Positions 1 to 8,551 are shown, counted from the stretch's first letter. The stretch: DNA of 64,000 bases from Bradyrhizobium xenonodulans (GCF_027594865.1 NZ_CP089391.1:6726501-6790500), one strand, 5' to 3'. Numbers and translations: made by a program. Notes: generated by a model not told the origin, from the letters alone.

Positions 1-540
1 CGCGCTGGTCGGCTCATCAAACAGCATCAGCATCGGCTTCATGGCGAGCGCGCGGGCAATGGCCACGCGCTGCTGCTGGCCGCCGGAGAGTTGCGCGGGA
101 TACCAGTCTGCCTTCGCTGACAGTCCGACGCGGCGCAGGAGCTCGAGCGCCTCAGTGCGCACCTCGTCAGACTTGCGGCCCTGCACCTGGAGCGGGCCCT
201 CGGTGATGTTCTCCAACGCAGTCTTGTGCGGAAACAGGTTGAAGCGCTGGAACACCATGCCGGTCTTCAGCCGCTGCCGGCCGATCTCCCGCTCGCTGAG
301 GCGATGGAGCCGGCCGCTTTGCTCGCGCACCCCTAACAGCTCGCCGTCGAGCCAGATGCCGCCGGAGTCGATAGTCGCGAGCTGGTTGATACAGCGAAGC
401 AGCGTGGTCTTGCCGGAGCCGGAGGCGCCGATCAGGCACATCACCTCGCCGGGCCAGACGTCGAGCGAGACGTTTTTGAGAGCCTGGAACTCTCCAAAAT
501 GCTTGCTGACCGAGCGGATCGCGACGAGGGGTTTTGTCAT
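1..540 (-). CDS. Polar amino-acid ABC transporter ATP-binding protein (3' end cut by window)
   Basis: This is the nucleotide-binding subunit that powers import of an amino acid across the inner membrane. The start at 540 gives MTKPLVAIRSVSKHFG. Visible motifs are the Walker A loop GASGSGKTT, the Q-loop region VFQRFNLFPH, the ABC signature [15 protein letters not shown] and Walker [12 protein letters not shown], where the window ends, so about 60-70 C-terminal residues are missing. The start codon overlaps the stop of the upstream permease as ATGA, so the two are translationally coupled. The pairing with a HisM/GlnP-type permease and a family 3 binding protein shows polar amino acids as the likely substrate class. 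The exact amino acid cannot be read from sequence. Confidence 0.93.
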   Translation of the reverse strand, partial: MTKPLVAIRSVSKHFGEFQALKNVSLDVWPGEVMCLIGASGSGKTTLLRCINQLATIDSGGIWLDGELLGVREQSGRLHRLSEREIGRQRLKTGMVFQRFNLFPHKTALENITEGPLQVQGRKSDEVRTEALELLRRVGLSAKADWYPAQLSGGQQQRVAIARALAMKPMLMLFDEPTSA

Positions 541-1394
541 CGCGCGAGCCGCAATGTGCCGCGTGCAAATCGGCGTTCGAGCAGCATCTGGAGCGGGGTC
601 AGGATCGAGACCACGAGCAGGTACCAGAGCCCAGCGACGATCAGAAGCTCGATGACGCGGGAGTTGGCGTAGTAGATGTTTTCGGCGTTGTGCAGCAATT
701 CCGGATACTGAATGACGCTGGCAAGCGAGGTCGCCTTCACCATGCCGATGAACTCGTTGCCGAGCGGCGGGATCACGACGCGCATCGCCTGCGGCAGCAC
801 GATCCGCCGCAGCGCGCGCAGCCGCCCCATGCCGATCGCCTGCGCCGCCTCATATTGCCCGATATCGACCGACAGCATGCCGGCGCGCATCACTTCGGAT
901 GTATAGGCGCCCTGGTTGATGCCGAGCCCGAGCAGCGCGGCAAGGAACGGCGTCATGACATCGACGGCGCGCGCGCTCCACAGGCCGGGAATGCCGATGG
1001 TCGGGAACACCAGCGCGAGATTGAACCACAGGAGCAGTTGCAGGATCAGCGGCGTACCGCGAAACAGCCAAGTATAGCCGGCAGCCACCGTCTTCAGCAC
1101 CGGATTGGGCGACAGCCGCATGACCGCGACGACGATGCCGAGGACAATGCCGAGCGCCATCGCCAGCACCGCCATCACCATGGTGTTGACGATGCCTTCG
1201 AGGATGACCTTTGCGGTCAGGAAGCGGCTGACATAGGACCATTCGATCTGGCCATTCGCAAACGCGCGGGCGATCGCCGCCAGCACGAGGACGATCAGCG
1301 CCGCGCTGAGCCAGCGAAACCAGTGCGGCTCGCGCGCGATCCGCATTCCCGATAGATCGGGAAAACCCTCCGCAAGTGCCGCCGCCGGCTTCAT
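537..1394 (-). CDS. Amino-acid ABC transporter permease (HisM/GlnP type)
   Basis: This is the inner-membrane channel subunit of the amino-acid importer. I placed the start at 1394 (MKPAAALAEGFPDLSG) because it overlaps the stop of the binding-protein gene as ATGA. The frame is open further upstream, but that would run into the preceding gene. The protein is 285 residues with several hydrophobic helices and the EAA loop that docks the ATPase (EAAQAIGMGRLRALRRIVLPQA), followed by a conserved LGNEFIGMVKATSLAS segment. The order binding protein, permease, ATPase is transcribed leftwards as one operon. With only one permease visible, it would work as a homodimer, or a second permease lies outside the window. 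Confidence 0.92.
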   Translation of the reverse strand: MKPAAALAEGFPDLSGMRIAREPHWFRWLSAALIVLVLAAIARAFANGQIEWSYVSRFLTAKVILEGIVNTMVMAVLAMALGIVLGIVVAVMRLSPNPVLKTVAAGYTWLFRGTPLILQLLLWFNLALVFPTIGIPGLWSARAVDVMTPFLAALLGLGINQGAYTSEVMRAGMLSVDIGQYEAAQAIGMGRLRALRRIVLPQAMRVVIPPLGNEFIGMVKATSLASVIQYPELLHNAENIYYANSRVIELLIVAGLWYLLVVSILTPLQMLLERRFARGTLRLAR

Positions 1395-2215
1395 TGCGGC
1401 GCCGCGTTCAGCGTGGGCTGCGCGACCGCGTTGGCACCTAAGCCCCATTTATCGAGAACCGCCTTGTAGGCGCCGTCGGCGATCATCGCGGTGAGCTTTT
1501 CCGTCACGACCTCACGCAAGGCCGCATCCTCCTTGCGGAACATGATGCCTTGGAAACCCTTGGCGAAGGGCTCGCCGACGACGCGGTATTTGCCGGGCTC
1601 CTGCGTCTGCGCATAAGGCAGCGTCTCACTGCCCTGCACGGCGGCGTCGATGCGGCCCTGCTTGAGCTGGTTGCGGACGTCGATCGAGTTCTCGCCCGGG
1701 ACGTACTGGATGGCGGGCTTGCCGGCCGGCTCGCAATTCTGCTTGCTCCACTTCTCGATCTCGACCGGGAAGCTGGTGCTGCGTGTGGTGCCGACCTTCT
1801 TGCCGCAAAGATCAATGGCGTCCTTGGCGGCGCTGTCCGCCATCACAAAGAACTGCGGGCCGGTGCCGAGATAGTCGACGAAATCGGCGGTTTCGCGCCG
1901 CGAGGCACGGTCGGAGATGCCGGAGATGATGAAATCGGCGCGTTTGGTCTGGAGCGACGGGATCAGCTCGGCGAACGGCGTCTCACTCCAGACGATTTTG
2001 ACGCCGAGCCGCTTCGCCAGCTCATTCGCCAGATCGATGTCGAGCCCGACAAGCTCATTGGTCGCGGGATCGCGATATTCCATCGGCGCGTAGGTGGAGT
2101 TGACCGTGAGCTTCAGCGTGCCCGCCTGCTTGATCTCCGCCGGCAGCTCGGCCGCCTGCGCCGACGTCACGGCAGCCAGCGCTGCGAAACCGAGAAAGTG
2201 CGAGAGGCGTGTCAT
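1391..2215 (-). CDS. Periplasmic amino-acid-binding protein (family 3)
   Basis: This is the secreted solute receptor of the importer. It is 274 residues and starts with a Sec signal peptide (MTRLSHFLGFAALAAVTSAQAA). The mature part shows the family 3 pattern: AGTLKLTVNSTYAPMEY, then LVGLDIDLANELAKRLG, PSLQTKRADFIISGISDRASR and a C-terminal Y-KAVLDKWGL. These contact the alpha-amino and carboxyl groups in known relatives. It is the first gene of the operon and couples to the permease by an ATGA overlap. The 5' gap of about 55 bp to the next gene leaves room for a short leader. The substrate is unknown. The neighbouring carbamoylase-like enzyme hints at an N-carbamoyl or D-amino acid, but that is inference. 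Confidence 0.93.
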   Translation of the reverse strand: MTRLSHFLGFAALAAVTSAQAAELPAEIKQAGTLKLTVNSTYAPMEYRDPATNELVGLDIDLANELAKRLGVKIVWSETPFAELIPSLQTKRADFIISGISDRASRRETADFVDYLGTGPQFFVMADSAAKDAIDLCGKKVGTTRSTSFPVEIEKWSKQNCEPAGKPAIQYVPGENSIDVRNQLKQGRIDAAVQGSETLPYAQTQEPGKYRVVGEPFAKGFQGIMFRKEDAALREVVTEKLTAMIADGAYKAVLDKWGLGANAVAQPTLNAAPQ

Positions 2216-2270
2216 GTCAGCTCCTTTGCCAACCGTTTGCCGGTCCTGTTGCTAACGCCGTGCCATTTTG

Positions 2271-3239
2271 TCAGTCCGCATCGAGAACGGCCGGCTCGAT
2301 GACGCCGGCGCGTTCGGTGATGACCCTGTATTGCTCCGGCCGCCGGTGGGCGGCGAAATTGAACATCTTGTCCTTGCCCTGGCGGCAGAGATCGAGATCG
2401 ATGTCGGCGACAATCACTTCATCGGCCAGAGTTCCCGCCTGCGCGACGATGCGGCCGTTGGGATCGACGATGCAGGAGCCGCCGATCAGACCGGAGCCGT
2501 CCTCCTCGCCCGCCTTCGCCACCGAGATCGCCCAGGTCGCGTTCATGTAGGCGTTGGCCTGCGTCACCAGCGTGGAATGGAAGGTGCGAAGCGCGCCGTC
2601 TTCGGTGGTGCCGCCATTGGGATCGTAGGCCGCCGAATTGTAGCCGATGCAGACGAGCTCGACGCCTTGCAGGCCGAGCACGCGCCAGGATTCCGGCCAG
2701 CGGCGGTCGTTGCAGATCATCATGCCCATGATGGCGTGGGCCCAGGATGAGCCGGCGCGGAAGGCGGGAAAGCCGAGATCGCCATATTCGAAATAGCGCT
2801 TTTCGAGCTGCTGGTAGCGCGCGCCCTCGCGCGGCTCGACCGAGCCCGGCAGATGCACCTTGCGATAGCGGCCGAGAATCTCGCCGTCGCGATCGACCAG
2901 GATGGCGCAATTGTAGCGCCGGCCATCCGGCGTCAGTTCGGCATAGCCGACGTAGAAGCCGACGCGCAGTGCGCGCGCACGGTCGAACAGCTTTGCCACG
3001 GCGGGATTCGGCATGCCGCGCTCGAAATACTGATCGAGCGCGTCGCCTTCGAGCAGCCAGCGCGGGAAGAACGTGGTGAAGGCAAGCTCGGGAAACACGA
3101 CGAGGCTGGCACCGCGGCTAGCCGCCTCCTCCAGCATGTCGAGCATCCGCTTCAGCGTATGCGCGCGCGTATCGGCTTTTTGCGTCGGCCCCATTTGAGC
3201 TGCGGCGGCGCGAAGGACACGAACCAAGATTGCCTCCAA
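2271..3239 (-). CDS. Nitrilase-superfamily hydrolase, N-carbamoyl-D-amino-acid hydrolase-like
   Basis: Predicted to hydrolyse a carbamoyl or amide C-N bond in the cytoplasm, in the manner of N-carbamoyl-D-amino acid amidohydrolase. The 322-residue protein carries the complete Glu-Lys-Cys triad: Glu51 in VVFPELAFTTFF, Lys127 in YRKVHLPG and Cys176 in MMICNDRRWPESWR. The sequence around the cysteine, and the SAAYDP and FHSTLVTQANAYMNATW blocks, are typical of the carbamoylase branch rather than aliphatic nitrilases. It lies just upstream of an amino-acid importer on the same strand and is divergent from a LysR regulator, which suggests a small catabolic unit. The start is provisional; an internal methionine at residue 16 is an alternative but would cut into the fold. 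Confidence 0.85.
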   Translation of the reverse strand: MEAILVRVLRAAAAQMGPTQKADTRAHTLKRMLDMLEEAASRGASLVVFPELAFTTFFPRWLLEGDALDQYFERGMPNPAVAKLFDRARALRVGFYVGYAELTPDGRRYNCAILVDRDGEILGRYRKVHLPGSVEPREGARYQQLEKRYFEYGDLGFPAFRAGSSWAHAIMGMMICNDRRWPESWRVLGLQGVELVCIGYNSAAYDPNGGTTEDGALRTFHSTLVTQANAYMNATWAISVAKAGEEDGSGLIGGSCIVDPNGRIVAQAGTLADEVIVADIDLDLCRQGKDKMFNFAAHRRPEQYRVITERAGVIEPAVLDAD

Positions 3240-3378
3240 TCTGTGCGCAGTGCTGCCTCAATGGGCGAATGAACCCTTTGATGCGACGTGCAAATCCGCC
3301 GCCATTACGCGGAAGCGGGGCTGCAAAATCAATTCGTTGTGCTATGATGTTTTGGCCCTGAGTATAATTGGCAGTGAT

Positions 3379-4305
3379 ATGAACCTGCGTCAGCTCGAGA
3401 TCCTGCGTGCCGTCATCCGCCATCGCACCACAGTGGCGGCGGCGGACGAACTGGCACTGTCGCAGCCCGCGGTCAGCAACGCGCTGAAGACGATGGAGGC
3501 GCAGGCGGGCTTTGCCCTGTTCGAGCGCGTCAACAACCGGCTGTTTCCGACCGCGGAAGCGATGGCGCTCTACAAGGAGAGCGAGGCCATCTTCGCGCTG
3601 CACGCCAAGCTCGAGAACCGCGTGCGCGATCTGCGCGAGAACCGCTCCGGTCATCTCGCCATCGTGGCGACACCGCCGCTCGCCTACAGCATCATTCCTT
3701 CGGCGCTGTCGGGCTTCTTGCGCCGCCGCCCGGAGACGCGCGTGTTCTTCGACGTGCGGCGCTATGAAGGCATCATCGAAGGCGTGCTGAGCCGCGTCGC
3801 CGAGCTCGGCTTCGCGCTCGGGCTGACGCATCATCCCGGCATCGCGCATGAGGTTGTGCATAGCGGCGAGATGGTCTGCGTGCTGCCGCCGCAGCATCCG
3901 CTCGCAGACAAGCCGGTGATCTCGGCCGCGGATCTGTCCGGCCTGCCCTTCATCGGGCTCGAGCGCGGCACGCGGCTCGGCGAAGCCGTCCGCGACAGCT
4001 TTGCCCGCGCCGGCGCGCCGTTCCGGCCGACCGTCGAGGTGCGCTATTGCAACACCGCCTGCGTGCTCGCAGCCGCCGGTGTCGGCGCCGCCGTGGTCGA
4101 TCCCTACTCGCCGCGGCAGAACGTCGGCAGCGGCCTCGTCGTCCGGCCGTTCACGCCGACGACGCACGCGGTCGCCTATATGCTATGGTCGGAAGCCGAG
4201 CCGCTGTCGCGCCTGGCCAAGGCCTTCCTCAACGAGGTCCGGAAGGAGAGCGCGCTGCTGGAGCGTACAGCGCCGCACCAGCAACATGGGGCAGAAAGCA
4301 ACTAG
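3379..4305 (+). CDS. LysR-type transcriptional regulator
   Basis: This is a 308-residue LTTR. The start MNLRQLEILRAVIRH at 3379 is chosen because it gives the normal LysR N-terminus; the open frame upstream (from 3250) has no family similarity. Residues 1-60 form the winged helix-turn-helix with ADELALSQPAVSNALKTMEAQAGFALFER. The rest is the two-lobed periplasmic-binding-like effector domain (GHLAIVATPPLAYSIIP onward). It is divergent from the nitrilase/ABC operon across about 140 bp, the classic arrangement for an LTTR controlling the neighbouring operon. The ligand is probably a substrate of that pathway. A glutamine amidotransferase follows 43 bp downstream on the same strand and may be co-transcribed. 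Confidence 0.93.
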   Translation: MNLRQLEILRAVIRHRTTVAAADELALSQPAVSNALKTMEAQAGFALFERVNNRLFPTAEAMALYKESEAIFALHAKLENRVRDLRENRSGHLAIVATPPLAYSIIPSALSGFLRRRPETRVFFDVRRYEGIIEGVLSRVAELGFALGLTHHPGIAHEVVHSGEMVCVLPPQHPLADKPVISAADLSGLPFIGLERGTRLGEAVRDSFARAGAPFRPTVEVRYCNTACVLAAAGVGAAVVDPYSPRQNVGSGLVVRPFTPTTHAVAYMLWSEAEPLSRLAKAFLNEVRKESALLERTAPHQQHGAESN

Positions 4306-4348
4306 GCATCGCAACCTTTCGACCTTGTCCTTTTGAACTTGGGGGCAC

Positions 4349-5068
4349 ATGGCACGCATCACCATCATCGAGACCGGACAGGTCCCGCAAAAATATCGCG
4401 AGCAGCACGGCTCGTTTCCGGACATGTTCGAACGCATGGTCCGCACCGAGGACCCGACGGCCACGGTCGATGTGGTCAGCATCCCGAATGGCGACCCGCT
4501 CCCCGATCCGGGCAAGCTCGAGGCCGTGCTGATCACTGGCGCTGCCGCCGGCGTCTATGACGGGCTCGACTGGATCGCGCCGCTGGAAGATTTCGTGCGC
4601 ACGGCTTACGCCAACAAGACGCCGATGGTCGGTGTCTGCTTCGGCCATCAACTGATCGCGCAGGCGCTCGGCGGCACCGTGCGCCAATCGGAGAAGGGCT
4701 GGGGCATTGGGCGGCACGTCTATCAGGTGCTGCCGGAGAATGGCGTCATTGGCGGCGAAGCGGTCGCCATCGCGGCTTCACATCAGGACCAGGTCATCGA
4801 ACCGCCTGATGATGCGCTCACGATCCTCTCGTCCGAGTTCACGCCGCACGCCGGCCTGCTCTACGCCAACGGCGCCACGCTGACGGTGCAGCCGCATCCG
4901 GAGTTCGACGTGGCGTTCGCGCAAGTGTGCTGCGAGCTGCGCGACGGCAAGGCGCCGGACGATGTCGTCGCAACGGCGCGAGCGTCGCTGGCGGAGCCGA
5001 TGGACAACGCGAAGCTCGGTGGGGCGATCACGCGGTTCTTGGCGCGCAGATCTATCCCCTCATCCTGA
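4349..5068 (+). CDS. Class I glutamine amidotransferase
   Basis: This is a 239-residue free-standing GATase1 domain that would release ammonia from glutamine or act as a related gamma-glutamyl hydrolase. The triad is visible: Cys97 in the nucleophile elbow GVCFGHQL, and His183 and Glu185 in QPHPEF. A GLDWI/AGVYDG segment precedes the elbow as in GMP-synthase-like proteins, but no synthetase domain is attached, so the partner or true substrate is unknown. A purine-rich stretch (ttgggggcac) precedes the ATG. The gene follows the LysR regulator and ends just before a large palindromic repeat that probably acts as a transcription or mRNA end. Confidence 0.88.
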   Translation: MARITIIETGQVPQKYREQHGSFPDMFERMVRTEDPTATVDVVSIPNGDPLPDPGKLEAVLITGAAAGVYDGLDWIAPLEDFVRTAYANKTPMVGVCFGHQLIAQALGGTVRQSEKGWGIGRHVYQVLPENGVIGGEAVAIAASHQDQVIEPPDDALTILSSEFTPHAGLLYANGATLTVQPHPEFDVAFAQVCCELRDGKAPDDVVATARASLAEPMDNAKLGGAITRFLARRSIPSS

Positions 5069-5163
5069 GGAGCCGCGAAGCGGCGTCTCGAAGGATCGAG
5101 GCCCCGCTGCAGCGGCAGGGCCTGCATGGTTCGAGACGCCGCTGCGCGGCTCCTCACCATGAG
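5058..5163. repeat. Palindromic intergenic repeat (rhizobial type)
   Basis: There are two inverted arms of about 26 bp (5067-5092 and 5130-5155), built around GAGGAGCCGC and GCGTCTCGAA, separated by a GC-rich loop and flanked by matching CTCAT/ATGAG ends. The element sits between two convergent genes and overlaps the last codons of the amidotransferase. A related element occurs near 61.6 kb. It could fold as a strong hairpin in either transcript. Confidence 0.8.
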
Positions 5164-5173
5164 GGTCGAGAGC

Positions 5174-5641
5174 TCAAAACGGCTCCGTCCCCAGCCCCGG
5201 CACATCCGCCGGCCGCGGCCCGGGCGCTGCCCAGTGAAACCGGCGATCCTTCTCGGCGATCATGATGTCGTTGATCGACGCCTCGCGCCGTTTCATCAAG
5301 CCGTGCTCATCGAACTCCCACTGCTCGTTTCCGTAAGAGCGATTCCACTGGCCGCCCGCATCGTGCCATTCGTACTGGAAGCGCACCGCGATGCGGCTCT
5401 CGTCGAAGGCCCAGAGGTCCTTGATCAGGCGGTAGTCGTGCTCCTTCTCCCATTTGCGGGTGAGAAACGCGACGATGGCTTCGCGGCCCTGGAAGACTTC
5501 GGAGCGGTTACGCCAGCGGCTGTCCTCGGTATAGGCGAGCGAGACGCGCACCGGATCGCGCGAATTCCAGGCGTCCTCGGCCATACGCGCCTTCTGCGCG
5601 GCAGTCTCTCGGGTGAAGGGTGGAAGCGGCGGGCGCGACAT
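5174..5641 (-). CDS. DUF1348 / NTF2-like protein
   Basis: This is a 155-residue cytoplasmic protein of the DUF1348 family, an NTF2/SnoaL-like cone fold. Recognisable blocks are [55 protein letters not shown] and [32 protein letters not shown]. No catalytic role is established for the family. It is convergent with the glutamine amidotransferase and shares the palindromic repeat at their 3' ends. The whole family length is present. It is the last intact ordinary gene before the mosaic region that begins in the next gene. Confidence 0.85.
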   Translation of the reverse strand: MSRPPLPPFTRETAAQKARMAEDAWNSRDPVRVSLAYTEDSRWRNRSEVFQGREAIVAFLTRKWEKEHDYRLIKDLWAFDESRIAVRFQYEWHDAGGQWNRSYGNEQWEFDEHGLMKRREASINDIMIAEKDRRFHWAAPGPRPADVPGLGTEPF

Positions 5642-5718
5642 GATGGCCTCATCGGTTGGCGGGAGCGCAATCTATCGCTGCGCATGGCGGAGTCGAGTGG
5701 CCATCCGCTATCGCTCGA

Positions 5719-6091
5719 TCACGAAATCACATCGGCCTTCATCAACGTGCGGATCGATTTCGGGATCGGCTGGGCGCGGCCGCCGCTGATGAAGGCGACG
5801 CGCACCTCGGCTTTCACCAGCACGTCATCGCCGCGCCGCACCTCCTGCGCCAGCATGATCGAGGCGCCCTTCACCGCAAGCGGCCAGGTCACGACGTCGA
5901 GCACGTCGTCCATCCGCGCCGGCTTGAGGAAATCCAGATGCATCGAACGCACCACGAAGGCAAAGCCGGTGCCTTCCGTCTCGGCCTGCTCGAACAGCGC
6001 CTGCTGCTCGGCTCCCATCAGCCGCAGATGATTGGTGCGCCCGCGCTCCATGTAGCGCAGATAATTGGCGTGATAGACGATGCCGGAGAAC
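5719..6091 (-). pseudogene. ybgC: YbgC-type acyl-CoA thioesterase, 5' end replaced
   Basis: This is a hotdog-fold thioesterase related to the Tol-Pal-associated YbgC. From SGIVYHANYLRYMERGRTNHLRLMG to the C-terminus it matches the family, but the start of the fold, which carries the catalytic Asp region (VRVYYEDTD in the two paralogues here), is missing. At about 6091 the frame passes into unrelated sequence: upstream codons read NEIKRLASCCCDIVKSEFS. The open frame continues to 6342, so a chimeric 207-residue protein is formally possible. The lost region includes the active-site aspartate, so activity is unlikely. The junction is treated here as a boundary of the mosaic region. Two intact paralogues lie at 12577 and 19507. 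Confidence 0.8.
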
Positions 6092-6199
6092 TCTGATTTG
6101 ACGATATCGCAACAGCAGGAGGCTAACCGCTTGATTTCATTGGGGCGTTGGAAGGCTACAGCGTGACGAGAGCTATATTTGCCTATGCTCTTCCATAGC
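6091..6199. repeat. Repeat R, copy 1 (with a paralogous ybgC tail)
   Basis: The sequence around ttgacgatatcgcaacag and ttgatttcattggggcg recurs at 12488, 19419 and, partly, 16459. In this copy the repeat joins the truncated thioesterase directly. Its other end carries about nine codons that match the C-terminus of the paralogous thioesterases (reading AMEEH on the minus strand), followed by unrelated DNA. Confidence 0.65.
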
Positions 6200-6366
6200 G
6201 ATCCGAAATATTTGATCACCGTGCCGGAGGATCTCAGTGCCCCTACCTGAACGCTATCGGCATCAGGTTGCGCTGTGATCGAGACCTTGCCATTCGTTGC
6301 GGTCTTGGCGGCGGTGTCGGCGGTGAATGAACCAACCGCCAACTTGGCGGATGCTCCCGCCCGGCC

Positions 6367-6552
6367 TCACCCGGCCCGGCCTTGCCTAGCGGCAGACGCC
6401 CGATCTCCAACCGCCTGCGCGGGGCCGTGGACCGCCTCATAAGCGGCCTTGCGCTTCGCGATCAGCTTCGCGCGCTGGGCCGGCGTCAGATCGCGGCGGA
6501 TCAGGTTTTCGTCGATTTCGAGCGTCACCAGACCGACGGCTGATCGCTGGGA
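6367..6552 (-). pseudogene. ParB-like protein fragment
   Basis: The minus-strand frame reads LVTLEIDENLIRRDLTPAQR followed by AKLIAKRKAAYEAVHG. This resembles the part of ParB/Spo0J-like DNA-binding proteins just after the nuclease-like domain (the IDENLxRxDLTPAE block). No start, nuclease motif or helix-turn-helix remains, and the frame ends soon after in low-complexity sequence. I treat it as a decayed plasmid- or island-type ParB piece. Confidence 0.4.
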
Positions 6553-6633
6553 AGGCACACCGAATTTTAGGAACACTATCCGGCGGCGCGAGGTTTCTAC
6601 CTCATCAGAGACTAGGAAGCGGAGTTCTCTTCC

Positions 6634-6855
6634 ATGGTTACCCAGATCGTGATGGACCACACAGGCGACAGCAGACATTTTTTTGAGCAAGACGACCCCA
6701 AGCAGCTGGCCGAGGCTGAGCAGCGCTTCAAGAAGCTATCCGGCCAAGGATTTACCGCTGCTACTCGGACAGCGGCCGGCGATCTCAAGGTGATACGGTC
6801 ATTTGATCCAACAGTGGAGGAAACGCTGTTCTATCCGCGCTTGGTCGGTGGCTAG
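6634..6855 (+). CDS. Small conserved hypothetical protein
   Basis: This is a 73-residue protein beginning MVTQIVMDHTGDSRHFFEQDD, with a middle part EAEQRFKKLSGQGFTAATRT and an ending PTVEETLFYPRLVGG. The composition is typical of a real cytoplasmic protein, and I recall similar short proteins in rhizobial accessory DNA, but no function is known to me. A purine-rich stretch (aagcggagttctcttcc) precedes the start. It is divergent from the ParB-like fragment. Confidence 0.6.
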   Translation: MVTQIVMDHTGDSRHFFEQDDPKQLAEAEQRFKKLSGQGFTAATRTAAGDLKVIRSFDPTVEETLFYPRLVGG

Positions 6856-6959
6856 AACCGTCGCAGCACGGAAGATGTTTTTATTCAGACGCAGCGGCGT
6901 CGCCAGTGGTGCACGTTTGCGTGCCCTCCGCGCGCTTTATCGGAGCTTCAACGAGCAAA

Positions 6960-7100
6960 ATGGCCCGGAAGCGCGTGCGCGTCATCTTTTGCGAGAATGG
7001 CTGTCTCCAGATTAGCGCGCTCAATTTGATGCCGAAGGTCATTTCGAAGTCACTGGTTCTCACACTGGCCGACGGTATCGAATTCACCAAGGCACTATGA
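6960..7100 (+). CDS. Small hypothetical protein, first of a coupled pair
   Basis: This 46-residue frame starts MARKRVRVIFCENGCLQISA and ends LADGIEFTKAL. No family is recognised. Its stop overlaps the start of the next frame as ATGA, an arrangement that favours both being genuine. There is no strong ribosome-binding site. Confidence 0.35.
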   Translation: MARKRVRVIFCENGCLQISALNLMPKVISKSLVLTLADGIEFTKAL

Positions 7101-7300
7101 GCAATGTTTTGGAGCTCGATGAAGAAGGGCAGCCTAAGGTCGGGTGGTGTTTCGTTCCAAAACGTCCCTCGGCGGCTGGTGACGTTATGCTTGCCCAGAA
7201 GATCGCGCTCGAAACTGAGGAAATGTCGGTGCTCGCGATTGCCAACAGGATATCGCCGAAACAGCCTCGGTTACATCACGTGGTGCGCCGGGCCTACTAG
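7097..7300 (+). CDS. Small hypothetical protein, second of a coupled pair
   Basis: This is a 67-residue frame starting MSNVLELDEEGQPKVGWCFV, coupled by ATGA to the frame upstream. The acidic start is protein-like, but the C-terminal third (PKQPRLHHVVRRAY) is not distinctive. The function is unknown. Confidence 0.35.
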   Translation: MSNVLELDEEGQPKVGWCFVPKRPSAAGDVMLAQKIALETEEMSVLAIANRISPKQPRLHHVVRRAY

Positions 7301-7475
7301 GCTTGCTGATGGGCTTCTGGGCACCGCGGCTCCTACGCTCGAAGACGCTGGCTACATGATACATCAGCGCGCTCGCCAACTGTATCAAGCATCGAGCTGG
7401 TTGCACGAAGCAGCAACGCAATCTTATTGTTAAAGTTGTCTCGGGAGGTTGCGTCAACGCGCGTGGAAGTGCGGC

Positions 7476-7793
7476 TCAACCAGGTTTAGTCCGTGCACTG
7501 ATCTCTTCGACCTTCATCAGGGTTCTTTCTAATTCCGATCGGAGATATTGCTCGTGCGCAAAGTCTGTTGGCTCCGTCAGAAATGCCACCTTCACAAGAA
7601 AGCGGTTCAAGAGCGACGCAATTACAAGATTGTCCGAGTGTTGCGAACGTAGGGCCGTGAGTTGGCGACGCATCTCAATGAGGTCGAGAGTTTCGCGGTC
7701 TGAATATAATGGCGTGACGGCTTCGCCACTGGGGACCCGGACTAAGGGCAATGTCCGGTCATGAGAAGCTAGCGCTCCGCAGTTTTGCTGCAA
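7476..7793 (-). CDS. Hypothetical protein, helical
   Basis: This is a 105-residue frame with a protein-like composition. An N-terminal part rich in loops is followed by predicted amphipathic helices (DLIEMRRQLTALRSQHSD, and EQYLRSELERTLMKVEEISAR). No catalytic motif, signal peptide or membrane segment is present. No recognised neighbours suggest a role. It could be a regulatory or island-specific protein. Confidence 0.45.
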   Translation of the reverse strand: MQQNCGALASHDRTLPLVRVPSGEAVTPLYSDRETLDLIEMRRQLTALRSQHSDNLVIASLLNRFLVKVAFLTEPTDFAHEQYLRSELERTLMKVEEISARTKPG

Positions 7794-8047
7794 TCAACGT
7801 CTGGAATTAAGCTTGATGTCGCGGTGGCGGGTTAATTCTGGAACAAGCGCTAGCGGCCTCGGCAGCACGGCCATCAAGTTCGGCGCCCTTGTCCATGCGG
7901 TCTAGATCGGCGCCGAGCGCCTTGGCGAGTGTCTAGCGAGGGAGGTTTATGGTGGCCTGATAAACGCTGCCTTGGCACGTCCGTTGCTCTGATCGAAGGC
8001 AAGGGCGGACTTTGGCGAAGGCCTGTTTCAGGATGAGGCAAACGATG

Positions 8048-8293
8048 CAGGAAGTGTCCCACGCCGGTATCACCGGAGAACTACGGCTTAGCGCGCTCAT
8101 CGCCGACCTTTTGTGGCGCGTTGAGCTTATGAATTCCGATATCCTCGAAGAAGAGGCGAAGGCCGGTGTGTTCGACACGCGGCAGCCGACATACCCCTTG
8201 CTCGCAAAAAACCTGCGAGCGCGACGCGACAACCTCCTTTCGACGATCGCCGCTTTGGAGAGGCGCGCGAGTTCGACAAAAATTGCGGCGTAA
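8048..8293 (+). CDS. Small hypothetical coiled protein
   Basis: The region from GITGELRLSALIADLLWRV through DILEEEAKAGVFDTRQPTYP to LRARRDNLLSTIAALERRA has the helix-loop-helix character of a small family I recall in Bradyrhizobium, in which two helices flank an FDxxxPxYPxLAxxLRxRRDNL motif. The start is uncertain. The open frame begins at 8012, and 8048 is the second methionine in frame. The function is unknown. Confidence 0.55.
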   Translation, partial: QEVSHAGITGELRLSALIADLLWRVELMNSDILEEEAKAGVFDTRQPTYPLLAKNLRARRDNLLSTIAALERRASSTKIAA

Positions 8294-8311
8294 AGCCCGG
8301 CGGCGATCCGC

Positions 8312-8536
8312 CTATTCCTGCTCAGGACCGCCGATGTCAAATATCCCGAGGCGATAATCTTCGCCGATTGATTGCTCCGTCGTGGGGATCGCGATCAGAG
8401 TGAATGTGGCCTCGGGGTAGCGTTCCCACACTTCGATGTCGTCTGACGTAACGGTCAGATAGCCGAAAAAGCACCTGTAGCGGCCCGGCTCGGTCACCCG
8501 GCCGATCTTATCCCACGTGATCTTGTTAACGCGCAT
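8312..8536 (-). CDS. Small conserved hypothetical protein
   Basis: This is a 74-residue protein, MRVNKITWDKIGRVTEPGRY onward, with alternating beta-strand-like stretches (CFFGYLTVTSDDIEVWERYP, ATFTLIAIPTT). I recall close relatives as hypothetical proteins in Bradyrhizobium genomes. It has no assigned activity. Its 3' end meets the preceding small gene with a gap of under 20 bp, so the two are convergent. A strong hairpin lies just upstream of its start. Confidence 0.6.
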   Translation of the reverse strand: MRVNKITWDKIGRVTEPGRYRCFFGYLTVTSDDIEVWERYPEATFTLIAIPTTEQSIGEDYRLGIFDIGGPEQE

Positions 8537-8551
8537 CTCTGTCGATCAAAA

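Noticed and set aside
534-1355. 273-codon plus-strand open frame
   Set aside because: It is antisense to the amino-acid permease; the composition (RDHEQ repeats) is typical of a shadow frame.
3118-4167. 349-codon minus-strand open frame
   Set aside because: It is antisense to the LysR gene and rich in Arg, His and Gln.
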